Positions 20,863-31,657 of a DNA stretch of 34,302 bases are shown here, piece after piece. A program made the position numbers and the translations under genes. Origin of the DNA: Saccoglossus kowalevskii (taxonomy: Eukaryota; Hemichordata; Enteropneusta; Harrimaniidae); the NCBI RefSeq assembly GCF_000003605.2, contig NW_003123417.1, forward strand, positions 260,437 through 294,738. The letters are read 5' to 3'. The first letter of the stretch is position 1. Each line of letters opens with the position of its first letter. The notes beneath the pieces are model-generated. The model saw only the letters and a list, made by a program, of their open reading frames with translations, had not been told where the DNA came from and did not search any database.

Positions 20863-23690
20863 AGAAGTATATTCTCAATGCAGTGTGCATTAAAATTTCA
20901 TGTAATCAAATAAACAAATTTCACACGTGTCTAGCACGGGACGCCGAATGAGTTGTGGCGCGACGATTGTCTAAGCACGGTTACTAAAAAAAGTAGTAAC
21001 CGTGGTCTAGGCAAGGACATTTTCTCCAGATTACATGACGTAATGCTAGGTTGTTTGCTCTACATGTAGCACTGCCATATGTATTTGAGTCGTAGTACAT
21101 GGTTAATGAAAACAATACGATCAAGTTGAAAACTTTCAGATGTATTTCACTTGGTCAATAGAAACTTCCTGTTTCCGTTTTAAATTTGAAGTTTATGAAT
21201 GATCATAAAGATGAAAGGAACGATTTGGATGTGCTGAAAGTATGGTCAGCTAAATATTTGCAATTATATAATAATTTCTAAATTACTCTCGTTTAATTCC
21301 TTCGGAATTAAATTACCCGGCACCAAATTAAAAGACACAAATTTGCGCCTAAGTGGACAGGTGACTTGAACGTCAACGTAACGTGCAAGTGAAAATTGTT
21401 GTTGTACTGATTGAAAACATATCAACGTAAATATCATTCAAATAACAATGAACAAATTAGAGTGACGTTTTAACGATCAACAATTTCACTTGAAGAAAAC
21501 TGGCGTGAAATTATCAGACCATTTTTTTTAAATTTCACTGACATCCCAACAGACTTACCATCAGTATAAGCGCCCTCACATTACTGGCAAGATTCGGGCT
21601 TATGATGATTGACATTTCTAATATGTTTCAACGAATCAGAACACAGGCTATTATGAGTTTAAAGAAAACCAAGATACTATAGTTGTAATTGTCTCGCCAT
21701 TAATGAAATGAAAGAACAGGTCCAGAAAATGAACATTAGATAAGTAAAAATAGGCACGTGCGATGTCCGGTTTTTCGTGTTCACCCCTCGTTTACGCAAT
21801 TTATATTTATTTTTCAAGAATTTTTCATCAGAATCGCAACATGCAACAGACTGCAAGCAAGTCTAAGCGCGCCACTGTTATGACGTTAATGCATGAATAA
21901 CACAAGGGGCTGTATTGACTGATCACATGAAAGATATCCTTCATATATAATTGCAGACCTGAGGTTAAATATCCAAAAGTCATTTAAAACGACCTATGAT
22001 TCATCTTTGTCAAACTGAAGGACGAACTGTGAATGATTCATGGATACCTGTATCATTGGTCATTGTCCTGTAAGTTTCTATTTACCTATTCAACCACCAA
22101 ATAAATGTAAATATCGCCCACTGATGAACTCCTCACGAATGTCGTAATGAGATACAGAATACTACGTCATTGACAGTCACCGCAGGTGTGGTTGTTGATT
22201 TCAAGCCGACCTTGCTTGTTGTTTATGCCGCTGTGTGACGCAGTCAAATCATTAATGCAATACAGGTTTTGACTATCTTTTGACACATTAAGACATAGAA
22301 TGTGTGTTTTTTTTTTGTGAAATATTGCATTTCAATTCATTAGCTAAACCTCCAAGGTGTCGATATAAGGCAGAGGTCAAGTTCATGCGTACTTATACAT
22401 CATCGCCAAGACTAATATTTGCTCACTACTGATGTTCTGTGTAGTTTAGTTGCAGTTCTTCATCTAAGTATAATAGTGTGAATCGTTTAATTAAGCTATA
22501 TCACCTGAGCTGGGGATATGATAACTCCTGAAACGATGTCATAATTTCTCTTACAGAAAGAAACTTGATTAATGTTTTAAGTGGAATTATGTGTTTATTA
22601 ATATCTTCCACCAAAACTCTGTGGCTGCCTGCTTCTATGTTATATAGAGTTCACAGGGGTCGACTAAAGTTACTCCGTTTTCTCAATAACTGCATTGTTT
22701 GCCTAGTAACACTGTGTGATTTGCCACTTTTCCTCTTTGTAATGTACGCGATAGAAAAATATATAGGGAGTCGCCTCAAACTAGTCAAAAAGTTTATGAA
22801 TAACATTTTGATATAAAGAGGTAATGGCATGAGTGATCCTACAATTTATTGAACTAATGCAACAATTTCCATCTCTCCAAAACCTTGGAAATGAACATAT
22901 GAAAATTGTTGCGATAGTTTAATAAATCTGATATTGCTGGGTCAAAAAGTCACAGAAACATTAGTAATTAGTAATTATGGAGTTAATTCAACCAGATGGA
23001 TTTGGATGGATGTGAAATGTTCATTCTGCTTAAGTGAATCAATAAGATTAGATACAGGGATTTTTATAGCATTGTCTGGAGATATCAACAATTATTAAAC
23101 TGAGTAAACTACTGGATATGGACAATATAAATATATCACTTATAAATATCGTTAAATATCATAATTATTTTTACAACATTGCCCACGTTTGTTTTACGCG
23201 TTACGTAATAAAATATTAATTACACGTCTTAAGATTCAGGGGGCAGGTGTAGGGTACGGTAAAGAAATAAAAAAATGCAGTAAGTAGTGCTTTATACTCC
23301 CCCCCCCAAACCCTAATACTAAATTTACATGTTTTGACGTCATTGTCGCCATTTTGCATTCAACGCAATCCCAAAAAATTGTCAATAATTAATTCAACAA
23401 CGTAACATTATTCATGAATAGTTGATTTCGTATTTCGAAGTTTATTCATCGAGGAAAAATATTTACTAAGTTTGTCACTACGCACCAACGCCCTGTATTC
23501 ACATGATTCATATCAGAATTGATATTATAATATAATATTGATTTGCCCTAGCGTTATCGCGCAATGCGCATTACATATTTGCATACTCCTGTTGCTGTTT
23601 ACAATTCACATTTCACAAGGTTTTGCTTATCTCGAATTCGGCGAATGAATTAACTCATGATCACATGACACATGACACATATCGGGCATT
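20863..23690. other. Gene-poor intergenic DNA
   Basis: A short perfect hairpin (CACGGTTACT / AGTAACCGTG, 20976-21004) lies near the left end. The rest is AT-rich with no protein family recognised. The 83-codon frame at 22565-22816 starts with TTG and looks random. A run of nine C's occurs at 23300-23308. Confidence 0.45.
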
Positions 23691-23693
23691 CTC

Positions 23694-23700
23694 TATAAAA
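23694..23700 (+). promoter_or_regulatory. TATA box of GH31 first exon A
   Basis: TATAAAA lies 166 bp before the exon A start codon and predicts a start site near 23725 and a leader of about 135 nt. No other core element was identified. Confidence 0.55.
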
Positions 23701-23859
23701 CCTTCGCATCTGATAAACGTTTGTGATAGTGCGGCGGTCGTAAATCTGGACTTTTGTTGACCAATATATTGTTGTTAGTAACATATGAGTGCAGTTCGTC
23801 ACAATCGTTCGGTACATACGTGCGGGATAAGGTGACACTTAGCAACTTCCATCGCCAAC

Positions 23860-24288
23860 ATGAGTACGAGGACGGCTATCGTGGTGACGGCTATTGTCAC
23901 GGCAATCATCGTTACAGCTATCGTCGTCCCGTTAACATATTTTTTACATCCAGACTACGAATCGTCAGATTCAGACTCGTCAGAAGTAACTACAGAACTG
24001 CCGGAAAACGAACGATTTGACTGTTACCCTGAAGATGGTGTCACGAAAGATAGTTGTGAAGAAAGAGGGTGCATTTATGACGACTCCGTTGGGAACGGAG
24101 ATACGGTTCCATATTGCTATTATCCGCCTGGATATGGGGCCTATAAAATGAGCGGGAGTGTGGAAGACATGGCATGGGGTTATCGCGTTACTCTGGTTCG
24201 TATGGATGTACCATCTATGTATGGAAAAGACGAACAAACTGTCATTTTAGACCTAGAATACCAGACCGACAATAGACTTCGATTTAAG
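23860..24288 (+). CDS. GH31 maltase-type alpha-glucosidase, first exon A (signal anchor, trefoil, N-terminal sandwich)
   Basis: This exon of 143 codons encodes the N-terminus of a membrane-anchored GH31 intestinal-type maltase (maltase-glucoamylase/sucrase-isomaltase family). A four-residue cytosolic tail precedes a hydrophobic type II anchor (residues about 5-29). An acidic Ser-rich stalk (31-50) follows, then a trefoil-like domain with Cys55, Cys66, Cys71 and Cys86, and the start of the N-terminal beta-sandwich ending DLEYQTDNRLRFK. It ends exactly at a strong donor, AAG|GTAAGA, in phase 0. By eye, no matching exon 2 is present before first exon B at 27942. It is therefore either an alternative first exon spliced to the exons from 29035, or the orphan first exon of a broken tandem copy. 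Frame beyond 24288 reads into the intron and a MITE. Confidence 0.8.
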
Positions 24289-24340
24289 GTAAGACCTTTC
24301 ATAGTTTTGCGAGATTATTTGTTATGTTTATTCAATTTAA

Positions 24341-24464
24341 AGCGCGGTGGTCGTCGCGTCGGTCATGTTCGATATGGGACTCATAGCGACGTATACAACG
24401 CGTGTAAAATACATTGTTTATTTAGATGAAATTCGAACACGCGCTGCGCGACGAGCACCGCGCT
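24341..24464 (+). mobile_element. TTAA-flanked MITE, copy c
   Basis: This is the best-preserved of the three copies. TTAA lies at 24337-24340 and 24465-24468, with terminal inverted repeats AGCGCGGTGGTCGTCGCG and CGCGACGAGCACCGCGCT. The interior is GC-rich at both ends with an AT-rich centre. It inserted 52 bp after the splice donor of GH31 first exon A, so it lies in that exon's intron. Confidence 0.88.
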
Positions 24465-24468
24465 TTAA

Positions 24469-27400
24469 AGTTTCTGTTCTATCACATCACAAGGTCAGGA
24501 TGGCGAGACAATAAGAATAGCAAGATGTCATTTATTTGCAGGACAACTTGACCGCGTCATTATTTGTTGTTGCCATGCAACAGTAAACTGTGCTGAGGAT
24601 CAGATTTTGAATTAGTGTCGAATACAGTTCCGGGCAGTGTTATGTCAGTGATTGTAGGTGTCACGACATGATATTGTGTCCAAATGTTTTATTCCGTGTC
24701 TGTCGACAGTTGGTGTCCGTTATGCAAGTCGAGGTTCGAGCTCGCGACCAACCACGGCACTTTGCGCCTTGACGTATGGTATAAGGACAATAGTACAATA
24801 CTATTTATCGTACCACTGTGTGTAGTATTTCAGTTACGAGCTCACTTTGGGACCTATTTTGCATACATTTGATATTAGAATTCATATCAGCATACATTTT
24901 CAACCTGCATTAGGTGTTTATAAGATCAATATAGGGTTGTTGTTTCTTAGTTCCACATCGACACTTTAATTTTATGTGACCTTAGCGTACTTAAACTGTA
25001 CAAAGCACTGCGTCAGACTCTGTGTCTGTGATATTATTTATTATCGATTTGTACTATTTATATAAAGATAATTCATCTCATTTCAGTGCGTCATATCATC
25101 CTGTATATCATGTCAGTTCCGTGTAATAAAGCGGTGTGATTATCTCTAAAGAATATGTGATTGAAATCTCGGTAATCTAGATTGATCCGAGCAAGCAGTT
25201 TCCGCTGTTGACATAATGGCCGACAATCACAAACTATGCCAACTATGCCAACTTTTCCACTTGTTTGTCGTTTTACACAATATTTCTTGAATAATTACAT
25301 AAATTCGAACAGCATAGACCAGGAATACTAGGGAAGGATTCATCCGTTGAGAAAATTTACCAGACTAACTTATTTTGTTCAATTTGGTGATATGCTGATT
25401 ACGACAATGCATGTTATGCAGGCGTTTACGGGTTCATTAAGTTACATTTTCAGTTTAAAGCCTCGTTTTTGTCAATTTATTGTGCAACACTTCGCGTAAT
25501 TATCTCAGAGGACATGTAGAATGTTAGTGCTCGGCAAACAGTGAAATATGTTGTTTCACAAATGTATACAAGATTCTCAAATATGTGTATCTTAATATGT
25601 ATATAATATATTATGTATATTGTAAAGGTTTCCAAGGGCGGAGACTGACTAAGTATAAGTAATATTTTTATTAGATATTTCAATATTTTCGGAATCAGTG
25701 TCCTCCATATTTACGAAAAAAATAGTTGGTCTTACAAATTGTCGTTACTCTTCAACTAGTCTATGGTGCATCTTTATGGCTATTTATTGTTATGTTGTAC
25801 TTTGAGTTCACTCGTAAAGATAATGCCACATTTGCGTAATAATTCCAAACAGGTTAACTTGACTACGATAGGTTGCAGGTCTATGGGGCAGCTTTTTACG
25901 CAATGGACAGTTCCATTCATTACTTGTTTATTACGATATTAACTAAAAAGAACGCCTTAGAATAATTTACATAATTAAGATCTAATGAAATGACTGAGCA
26001 AATGAAATTATAGTCTCAAAATTGACCAGAAACATCTTCCATTCATTAGTTGTTCACTTTACGATAATTTGACAAAAGCGAGGCTGCACGTTGTATATCC
26101 CTGAACGCATGTATAACATATATTTCCGGTACTATCAAATTTACCAGAAAAAGTTGGTTAGGCATATTCCCTCTAATAGATGACCCCCCTCACCAAATAA
26201 CAGTTCAACGAAAAAAGTGAAATCGGCGCCAAACGCACCCATAAACACCTAAATATTCGAAATCGGAACTCTCAAATCGACCGGGAAAATTGAGTCAGAC
26301 ATATTTTACTTATTAACCCTAAAATATATAGTAGACACACCTGTAAACGCATGTATCACGTGTATTACATACAAATGGTTTATTACCGGTCGTTTGTGTG
26401 ATATTAAGACACATAAATTTCAAACCTCATTTTAATTTGTCCCAACCTCACAAAAAAATGTTTCACCAATGTTTAGTGGCAATTTTGCCGAATTTTGAAA
26501 AAAAAAACACGTTTACATCGTGACAATTGTCTTCAAAAGCAGTAATTAATATAATAAATGCATTTTTGATATTGTAAATATAATTATAGATCCAATTGTG
26601 TTAGTTGTTAACTTTTCGAGGCTGCGAAACGAATATGTATGAATAAACAGGATATTAAATTCGTGGCCATACAAAATCAGATTGATTAACCCCGTGGAAT
26701 AATTTTCTCATTTGTTTCTCTCCAAAAAATCGGAATAAATTAAAATAACTATCCATAAAATATCCTTTATATACTAAATAGTACACCCTTTACACACAAT
26801 TATTGAATTTGATAATTTATTATTGTGCTTTGAATCCGTGGTGAATGATGAACCAAACAAGTTCAGAAACAGTTTTTGTTCAATTTAAAATATTTTAATT
26901 TGGTCTTTTTTCGTATATTCAATGTCAAATAAATTGTTTTATTTGGTATCCCACCATGGTAAATTATTATTCAACCATGATAAATGACGGCCAATGGTAT
27001 CAGGGTTCTGATGATTTAACTACATGTAGTATTTTCTTAGTTTTAACCATTTCTCAGACTCGATTTTAAGGTTTAAACACATTATACCGAATGCACCATT
27101 TTTAGTTAATTTGCGTAAACTTTACGATTACATAAAATTGATAATGATATTCGGGGTTATATTTTTCGTTTATTGAAGTGCGCCACCGTGCGGTCGCTGA
27201 CAATTTGATCTTGTTTTTTTTTTTCAATTTCTCGGCGAAGCATGTTACAGTGCCCTAAACACGTGTCAACATAATCTATGAATTCCTGACATTTTGTTCA
27301 CCGTTTTTTGTGTAGTTATCAGGATAATTTGCATAACAGTATGAATATGTTTCAAATTTCTAGGTAGAGGGGGTTTGTTGAGTTGGTGAAACGCATTAAC

Positions 27401-27804
27401 GGTAACGAAATCCCCTTACTTGCAGCAACGTTACAAAAAATAATGGCAGCGTTCGCGCGATTTTATTTAAGTGAGTATATTCAAAGCTTGCTTTCTAAAC
27501 TAACATACAGTTTTAAATTAGTATATCTGTAAGGGAGGGAATATTTTTATGCATATTTTCGGGTAAATTCGATTAACATGATGTATCGTTGTAGATTGTA
27601 CAAATGTAAATATACAATGTTTACTAAGCATAGAAAAACATAGCAGGCAATAAATGTACAAGAACACAGCAAAACTATAAATATCATATAATACATTGAC
27701 AGAAGTGTGAGGTGTAAAGAAAGTGTTGTATTCAGATATATGTTTGTATTTCGTTGGGGTGTTCGTGCAGTTTATGCATTCTTTACTTGCTGTTTACGTG
27801 ACTT
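24469..27804. other. DNA between the two GH31 first exons
   Basis: I looked for the next GH31 exons (motifs such as RFEVP, GFGE, FQL.RYGY) and saw none. A weak, diverged repetition of CAAA.T.GACC.G.AA and CATTCATTA.TTGTT phrases occurs around 25850-26400. The rest is AT-rich. If exon A is an alternative first exon, this stretch is intron. Confidence 0.45.
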
Positions 27805-27810
27805 TATAAA
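27805..27810 (+). promoter_or_regulatory. TATA box of GH31 first exon B
   Basis: TATAAA lies 137 bp before the exon B start codon, predicting a start near 27835. A short direct repeat, GATAGAACAAC x2, follows at 27811-27832, just before the predicted start. Confidence 0.5.
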
Positions 27811-27941
27811 GATAGAACAACGATAGAACAACTCCAATGTTCACCAGTATTTTCAATCTTTAACTTAAACCATATGACCTGTATTAGCCAATCGGATTAT
27901 GCACCCTCGATCACGCGATCTATGCAGCTCAGATCTCCAAG

Positions 27942-28370
27942 ATGCAGGTTTTACCAGCGGTTGTCGTCACTGCTTTGAGCACGGCTATTATTGTCACCAC
28001 TATTGTCGTTCCAATCACCTACTATACTTCCCAGACCTCAGAGGACGCGGGCGTTAGTGGTTCTAATGCAATAGTTAACTATGTTCCGATAAATGAAAGA
28101 GTTGACTGTCACCCAGATGACGGTGCCAACGAAGCGTCGTGTACTGCCCGGGGCTGCGTGTGGGACGACACGGTTGGCAGCAACGGTCCTCCATATTGCT
28201 ACTACCCCGCAGATTACGGGGCATATAGAATGGTGGGACCTGTGGTAAACATGACCTGGGGTCACCGTGTTCGACTACAGCGTATGGATCAACCAACGAT
28301 GTTTGGCAAGGATATCATGGAATTAATATTAGATTTAGAATATCAAACTGATAACAGATTACACTTTAAG
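27942..28370 (+). CDS. GH31 maltase-type alpha-glucosidase, first exon B
   Basis: This exon also has exactly 143 codons and is clearly paralogous to exon A (VVPITYY, NER.DC.PDDG, GC..DD.VG, DLEYQTDNRLHFK). It encodes a short N-tail, a signal anchor (about 5-28), a stalk, a trefoil-like domain with Cys56, Cys67, Cys72 and Cys86, an N-glycosylation site at Asn103 (N-M-T) and the beginning of the N-terminal beta-sandwich. The donor AAG|GTAGAA is weaker than that of exon A but in the same phase 0. Spliced to exons 2-8 it gives 442 continuous residues, expected to act at the plasma membrane or brush border hydrolysing terminal alpha-1,4-glucose from malto-oligosaccharides. The catalytic nucleophile region lies beyond the window, so activity cannot be judged. 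Confidence 0.9.
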
Positions 28371-29034
28371 GTAGAATGTTACCAACCCCATTGTTATATG
28401 TTAAGTTATTGTAGTCTCTCTTTACATGATTCGTTATCATGGCGGTCATCATTATTATCTCTATGTAAAGACCATGAAACCAATGTCCAATATGTGGCTG
28501 ACTGATATATACGTTTACAATAGATTTTTTTTAAGATAGATAATACTGCATAAAAGACGTGGTTGTAATCGCGCGTCTTGCTAATAGAAAACAATGTTTC
28601 TTTTAAAAAGTTCATCATAAGAAATTAACTTCTTTTCGGGACTGCCTGATTGCTCGAGTAAATATGGACGGTTTGCAACAGAGAAACTACGGATTCACAA
28701 GTAAACCGGACAGTTAGCAATCAAAGTAACTGACCGATTTTTGATACTCGTTCCGTCATTTTACTCACAACCGTTTCTGCTGTTGATGGTTCCCAAATTT
28801 AATTTGTCACGTGTTCCGAGAAGAGTGCTCCAATCTTATTACATGGGTCATATTATATAGTGCATAGTAATACTGATGTCAACTTGAAAATTACACTGTA
28901 TTTGTTTAGTTTTACAGTTATTGAATCTAATGTCATTTCTCAATAGTGGGAATACATTATAGTGCATACTAATATTGATCTCAATATATTGTTATGGATT
29001 ACTTTTAACCATGGTCCGTTTTCCCACCCTTCAG
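28371..29034 (+). other. GH31 intron 1
   Basis: The intron runs from GTAGAA to a CCCTTCAG acceptor. It contains a local duplication, TATAGTGCATA.TAATA.TGAT, at 28856-28882 and 28958-28984. Confidence 0.75.
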
Positions 29035-29180
29035 TATTACAGTCAGTTAAATCCAAGATTTGAAGTGCCGCTGGAAATGCCTGCAGCTACCGTCAAGACA
29101 AGTAACCCTAAGTATGACGTACAATTTGTGGCAGAACCGTTTTCAATGGCCATAGTACGAGTAGATACCGGTGTTACACT
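29035..29180 (+). CDS. GH31 exon 2
   Basis: The exon encodes residues 144-191 plus two bases of codon 192, starting YYSQLNPRFEVPLE, the N-terminal beta-sandwich signature of GH31 maltases. The acceptor is CCACCCTTCAG and the donor CACT|GTGAGT, in phase 2. Residues KYDVQFVAEPFSMAIVRV correspond to the strand where the family has 'y.V.i...PF.i.v.R'. Confidence 0.9.
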
Positions 29181-29521
29181 GTGAGTATACGCACCGTATC
29201 CGAATATTATCGCACTGCGAGCAGCGGAAAATTATACCATAGGTTGGTAGGGTTGAGTTAGAAATATAAACAGACAGTCTGACAGAAAAATTGTTATTGC
29301 CATAAAATGAGACACGTTCAATCAACAAAATTTCAGAATAACTATTACCCGTCTGTATGTGAAATATACTATATACGCGATTCACACAGAATGAATCCAT
29401 TGAATTCGTGTATTTAATTTACCTTGTGGTGGCGCCCTTTAACGTCGACTGTGGACGCCACATTCAGAGTTTTTTTATTACTATACATGTAGTAATATGC
29501 GTTCATCATTTATATCTTTAG

Positions 29522-29690
29522 ATGGAACACATCAGTTGGAGGGTTCACATATAGCGACCAGTTCCTTTCCCTGTCAACCCGACTACCTTCCAATTATATT
29601 TATGGATTCGGTGAGCACGAACACCAGTCATTTCACCACGACTTGAACTGGTTGACATGGGGAATGTTTTCAAGAGATCAACCACCAGCG
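29522..29690 (+). CDS. GH31 exon 3
   Basis: It completes Leu192 (CT+A) and continues [14 protein letters not shown]...[17 protein letters not shown]...[11 protein letters not shown] to residue 248. Leu-Pro-Ser-x-Tyr-x-Tyr-Gly-Phe-Gly-Glu is a hallmark of the MGAM/SI/GAA group. Asn194 (N-T-S) is a likely glycosylation site. The acceptor is ATATCTTTAG, and the donor GCG|GTGAGT is in phase 0. Confidence 0.92.
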
Positions 29691-30640
29691 GTGAGTATTT
29701 ATGTACCTATACCAGTGTTTGCTACCAGGCGACGAGCGTTATAATTAACACATTGTAGCCCTTTTTCGCAAATGGCCGCCGAGAAGTCATTGAGAGCGAG
29801 AAAGTCACTTGTTGTTGGCACCCAAATCGTACCCCATTGTCTACCGCCATCGCGTCTTTTGCTCTAAATACCACATGGTAAGAAGAATAGTGTGCAATAT
29901 TGGTGGAGAAGTGAACACTATTTAGGGGACAGAAACAATTCTCGTAGCTTTCACGCTTTCAACGAGATCTTGGCGGTCATTTGTAAATATGGTCTATTAA
30001 GTTGTTGTTTCCCAATATGTCTCCATCCACAGACGTGTCAAATGGGGGAGAGGAAGCTATTTTTGCAATAATTCTCTTCTGTTACGTTTACAGAAATACT
30101 GCTAAACAGTGCATTTATAAACTCAAACCAAATTAAATCCTTGTTTATATTATATTGATTAATCAGTCTCAGAATGAAAATGGTCGCCGAGTATATAATA
30201 AGAAGTGCAATTGTCCAAATGTTGAGCGAAATATCTAGAGCACATTATTTCTAGTACTGTAAATTTATTTTCACTGGACTTTAATTTTACTATTGTGATG
30301 CTTTGGGCAATTTCACTGGACATTAGGTTCACGATGTGGCAGGGGAAACTTGTTATTTTATATGCTCACGGGGATTTAATTTAGCGGATTTTACTTTTAG
30401 GCAAAAATAGCAAAATTAAAATCCAGCGAATAAATGTTTTCACAGTAATTTTCAGCTTGACATTTTCTAGAAATTTGTGAAAACTCACAAATGTCTCCCG
30501 GGCCTTTTATTCCTTTACAAAATGACCACCAGAGCAAATAGTTCGTACTACGCTTGCTTGTCTCAATAATACAATGACGCCCCATCACTGTTACATGAAG
30601 GTAAAAGTAAAGTAAAATGTCGTGTTTTTATTAATTTCAG
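29691..30640 (+). other. GH31 intron 3 with an imperfect inverted repeat
   Basis: Arms of about 40 bp at 29766-29805 and 29947-29986 are inverted relative to each other (GCAAATGGCCGCC...GAGCGAGAAAG against its diverged complement). This suggests an old foldback element of about 220-240 bp. No coding sequence was found. Confidence 0.5.
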
Positions 30641-30737
30641 TATCTAGGCAACCTGTACGGAGTTCACCCCTTCTATATGTCATTAGAAGAAGACCACAAC
30701 GCCCACGGTGTATTTCTACTAAACAGCAATGCTATGG
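30641..30737 (+). CDS. GH31 exon 4
   Basis: It encodes residues 249-280 plus one base of codon 281: [17 protein letters not shown], then [12 protein letters not shown]. The [11 protein letters not shown] block is diagnostic for GH31 maltases. The acceptor is TTAATTTCAG and the donor ATGG|GTAATG. Confidence 0.92.
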
Positions 30738-30885
30738 GTAATGTATTCCTTTAAATGAGAAACTCGATATCCTTGTTACCATGGTAACGCAATATTTTTG
30801 TATTGCATATAATATTTTTGTATACATTCTAATCATTAAATTGTGTACGTCGTGTTCTTACTGGCATACTCTTTTTCACGTCTAG

Positions 30886-30998
30886 ACATAACAGTCCAAC
30901 CCTTACCAGCGCTGACATACAGAACGATTGGCGGCGTCCTGGACTTCTGGATGTTTCTCGGACCCACAGTTGGAGACGTAGTTTCGCAATATACCGAG
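30886..30998 (+). CDS. GH31 exon 5
   Basis: It completes Asp281 and encodes [20 protein letters not shown], then [17 protein letters not shown] to residue 318. [15 protein letters not shown]..  ..V..QYTE is the conserved join to the catalytic (beta/alpha)8 barrel in this family. The acceptor is TCACGTCTAG, and the donor GAG|GTAAGG is in phase 0. Confidence 0.93.
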
Positions 30999-31259
30999 GT
31001 AAGGTTTACTGACTAATGTGTCAAATTTATTTGTGGTGAACGGTAATATACTAGTATAGTAAGGATCTTTCTAGATGCTTCCAACTCCGGGCGTGCGTTG
31101 CTGTACGTACGTTGAACCCACGTGCACCGGTGATGTTATTCACATGTCACGGGATGATGAACATCACTCAAATCACAGAGTGATCATTTTGAGTTACTGA
31201 GAACTCGCAACCCCACGACTTTTCTACGTATTCTTACTACTTATACTTATTTGTATTAG

Positions 31260-31385
31260 GCAATTGGTCGACCATACATGCCGCCGTATTGGTCATTGGG
31301 TTTCCAGCTGAGTCGCTATGGTTACAACAGTCTGGATAGAGTTAAAGAAGTAGTAGCAGGAATGAGATATTATGATATCCCACAT
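31260..31385 (+). CDS. GH31 exon 6
   Basis: It encodes residues 319-360, [20 protein letters not shown] then [12 protein letters not shown]...YDIPH. The [13 protein letters not shown] block starts the catalytic barrel of GH31. The acceptor is TTTGTATTAG and the donor CAT|GTAAGT, with both junctions in phase 0. Confidence 0.93.
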
Positions 31386-31525
31386 GTAAGTATCGAATGA
31401 CGTCATACATGGATATTGCGTCACCTATTCGAACCTATTCGTTCTGTGATACCAATCATTGGCTTCATGGCTGTAATTTAATTGAGAAAAGTTTGTAATT
31501 AACACCCATCTACTCCCAATATTAG

Positions 31526-31657
31526 GACGTCCAATACGGGGACATCGACTACATGGAGAGACAATTAGATTTCACCTATGACTTAGAAACATATGATGGT
31601 TTACCGGAATTCGTTGACGCATTGAAGCTAACTGGTACCCGTTATATCACGATTCTA
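31526..31657 (+). CDS. GH31 exon 7
   Basis: It encodes residues 361-404, including [17 protein letters not shown]. The Asp-Ile-Asp (366-368) lies in the segment that contacts the sugar in the -1 subsite of mammalian intestinal maltases; this is family knowledge, not shown here. The acceptor is TCCCAATATTAG, and the donor CTA|GTAAGT is in phase 0. Confidence 0.93.

Noticed and set aside
22565-22816. 83-codon frame with hydrophobic patches
   Set aside because: It starts with TTG, lies in AT-rich gene-poor DNA, has no recognisable domain and no splice or promoter context.
24684-24872. 62-codon frame after GH31 first exon A, considered as a possible exon 2
   Set aside because: Apart from a chance S-RFEL string it does not match the GH31 exon 2 pattern, and it lacks fitting splice sites.
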